From NCBI GenBank assembly GCA_001632425.1, contig KV425561.1, positions 496,001 to 560,000 on the forward strand: a DNA stretch of 64,000 nucleotides. The letters are read 5' to 3'. The position numbers and the translations under genes are program-made. Under the pieces are notes generated by a model that was not told the DNA's origin, ran no database searches, and saw nothing but the letters and a program-made list of their open reading frames with translations. Shown piece after piece: positions 62,006-64,000 of this stretch (within the stretch, counting starts at the first letter, position 1; each line of letters opens with the position of its first letter). The DNA comes from Neolentinus lepideus HHB14362 ss-1 (taxonomy: Eukaryota; Basidiomycota; Agaricomycetes; Gloeophyllales; Gloeophyllaceae).

Positions 62006-64000
62006 ATGTCTCAGTCCGGGTCGGGTTCCTTCGCGGGCTCTGCCGCATCCGCGATTAGCTCGGTGAAGAACACAGTCAAAAGTGCGGTAACTGTGGGCGA
62101 GTCGGAGCTGCAGCGATGGCGGAGGACTTTTGACACGAATGCGAAGACGGTGCATAATGGGGAGCGGTTAGTTTTGTCTTTTGATACATTGGTGCACCGA
62201 GAACTCAATTGCATCATTTGTGTCGCGTTGGAATAGCTATTTGGATAGAGACCAGTTCGTTAATGCCATTGCACCCACGGGGGACCTGACCCGCATCGGA
62301 AGGGCCCAATTCGCCATTTTGTTCCGCGTAGCGGACTCATCAAGACGGGGATTGGTATCCTGGGATGACTTTGTTGTCTTCGAGACACTGCTTAAGCGAC
62401 CCGACGCAGACTACTGGATAGCGTTCCAGTACTTCGATGTGTAAGTGACTCTCGGCATCACAGAAATTGGAAGCGCAATAACAAGCGAATCTATGGGTAC
62501 ATGGGGAGTGCAGTGATAGATCTGGAACTATCGATTTCAATGAATTTAAGAACGTGTTCATGGCTAATGTGGAGTTCAATTCTATACCCTTTGATTTCGA
62601 CTGGTAAGTGCTAAGCCAACATAAGATTCCCTTGATAACTGACTTCTCAGCAGCGACTGGGTTAAGCTATACCTGGGCAAGAAAAACGGGACACATGTCT
62701 TAGGATGTTCGTACGCATAGACAACCCTGGAGACGTCTCCGATGCTTATAATCATCCAGACACTGAGTTCACACAACTAATGAAGGGCTTCCAAGGCGAG
62801 CGGTTGCGACAAGCCTTCAAACTTTTGGATAAAGACCAAGATGGATATATCCGACCTGAACAATTCAAGCAGATCATCCTGGTACGTCTGGTATTCCATG
62901 TATCTCGCTCGTCCAACCTGTGATGAGTGTGTTATTCAGGAAATCGCCGGACACAAGCTATCGGACGCTGTGATAGAGAGACTACCAACCCTAACCACAA
63001 TCAGCCCTGGTGGCCGCATATCTTACTCAGAAGTCGTTGCATTCCATAATGTCATTAGAGGTGGGCATCGTCAAAAACATCACTGATATCGATCAACGAA
63101 AACATCTTCATCCTGCCATGTAGAAATGGACATGGTCGAACGGTGAGCACCGTCTGTCTGGCCATCGATCTCCCTTCTAAGCCGTCATTGGTCTAGCGTC
63201 ATCCGAGAAGCGACGGCCAAGTCCAAAGACGGACGCATAGACCAGTCAGATTTCCTAGACTATTCGGCAGCGAACTCGCGGTACTCCTTGTTCACTCCCA
63301 TGGAGGCTTCCATTATCTTCCATTTCGCTGGACGTGGAAACCCAAATGCACGGCTTGCGCTCATAGACTTTGGCCAGCTTCTCGATCCGCGGTGGAGGGC
63401 TCCGAGGGTGGAGGTAGAGGCCAATGCACCAGCGAACACGACCATGTCTTTCTTGCACGAAGTCGCGCACTCCATATATAATTTTGGGTTGGGAGGTTGG
63501 TCTTACGACATGTCAGATTCCCTCATGCTTACATCTCCAAATCCGTAGGTCTCGCCGGGGCTTTCGGTGCTACCATCGTTTATCCCATTGACCTTGGTAC
63601 GTTACTTGTACAAATCACTCCTGGAGCATGCCACTCACATACCCGAAGTCAAGGTACATTGCAACTCACTGTTAATGGATTATGTTGACTTCTCCCGTTC
63701 TGGGGGTACATCGTCATAGACTCGGTGAGTACTGCTGTATATACGTCAAACATGTGTGTTCTGATGGTGTAATCAGTATGCAGAACCAACGAAGCACCGT
63801 GGTAGGGCAACTCTTGTATAAGAACAGCCTGGATTGCGTTCAGAAAGTCTTTCGGAATGAAGGCATCTTAGGCTTCTATCGCGGACTCGGCCCACAGCTG
63901 ATCGTGAGGATATACGTCTGTTGAGGAGAAAAGCTTGATTCAACCGTTCATATCAGGGTGTGGCTCCGGAGAAAGCTATCAAGCTGACCGTGAATGATCT
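62006..64000 (+). CDS. AGC1: EF-hand mitochondrial aspartate/glutamate carrier (Aralar/AGC1-like), 5' part
   Basis: Exons so far: 62006-62166, 62237-62440, 62514-62603, 62654-62706, 62760-62881, 62940-63060, 63124-63142, 63197-63495, 63549-63596, 63649-63653, 63720-63724, 63777-63903 and 63957-64000 (continues). The N-half has paired EF-hand-like units ([33 protein letters not shown]) and the segment [16 protein letters not shown] typical of calcium-regulated AGC carriers. The first carrier repeat follows: [20 protein letters not shown] (PxD/ExxK/R signature), [36 protein letters not shown]. It exchanges aspartate for glutamate across the inner mitochondrial membrane. The signature is split over two 5-nt exons. 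Repeats 2 and 3 lie outside the window. Confidence 0.9.

Overview
The window is nuclear DNA of a filamentous basidiomycete, most likely an Agaricomycete. Evidence: genes on both strands are packed with introns of about 45-65 nt with GT..AG ends and CTNA-type branch sites; the genes include an intron-rich Argonaute, a CPL1-like secreted protein and an F-box/LRR protein typical of mushroom-forming fungi; no bacterial features are seen. One 100-N assembly gap lies at 28837-28936. All exon borders below were derived by eye from reading frames, splice signals and conserved protein motifs; none was tested by alignment or transcripts.

Left third (1-14.6 kb): a partial tyrosine phosphatase (-) divergent from an NR2C2AP-like gene (+), an F-box protein (+), a Golgi glycosyltransferase-like protein (-), a secreted Ser/Pro-rich protein (-), then an accessory patch (8.3-10.8 kb). 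That patch holds a tandem repeat, an inverted and decapitated copy of the 5' end of EXO5, and a ~1.03 kb repeat-bounded insertion lying directly upstream of the intact EXO5 (+). A Ctr-type copper transporter (+) follows.

Middle (14.6-32 kb): an Ark/Prk-type actin-regulating kinase (-) divergent from a 6PGDH/hydroxyisobutyrate dehydrogenase-family enzyme (+); a MITE-like inverted repeat; a complete 24-exon Argonaute gene (+); 3 kb of gene-poor repeat-bearing DNA; a CPL1-like secreted protein with Kex2-type repeats, interrupted by the gap; and a Ser-rich protein with a PP1-docking-like motif.

Right half (32-64 kb): a DHX57-like RNA helicase (-) divergent from the spliceosomal helicase PRP22 (+); an NXT1/p15-like NTF2-fold protein (-) divergent from the inositol phosphosphingolipid phospholipase ISC1 (+); about 5 kb of gene-poor DNA with a relic DDE transposon; a Ser-rich protein with an RRM-like C-terminus (+); an HSL-type lipase/esterase (-); methionine aminopeptidase 2 (-, frame broken near its C-terminus); the Golgi SNARE GOS1 (+); a TatD-family hydrolase (-); the tRNA m1G37 methyltransferase TRM5 (+); and an aspartate/glutamate mitochondrial carrier (+) that runs off the end.

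Most genes are conserved housekeeping functions (RNA processing and silencing, Golgi traffic, sphingolipid turnover, tRNA modification). The unusual aspects are structural: at least six microexons of 3-8 nt in three genes, two apparent GC-AG introns with matching donors, an inverted EXO5 duplication, and several small mobile-element relics.
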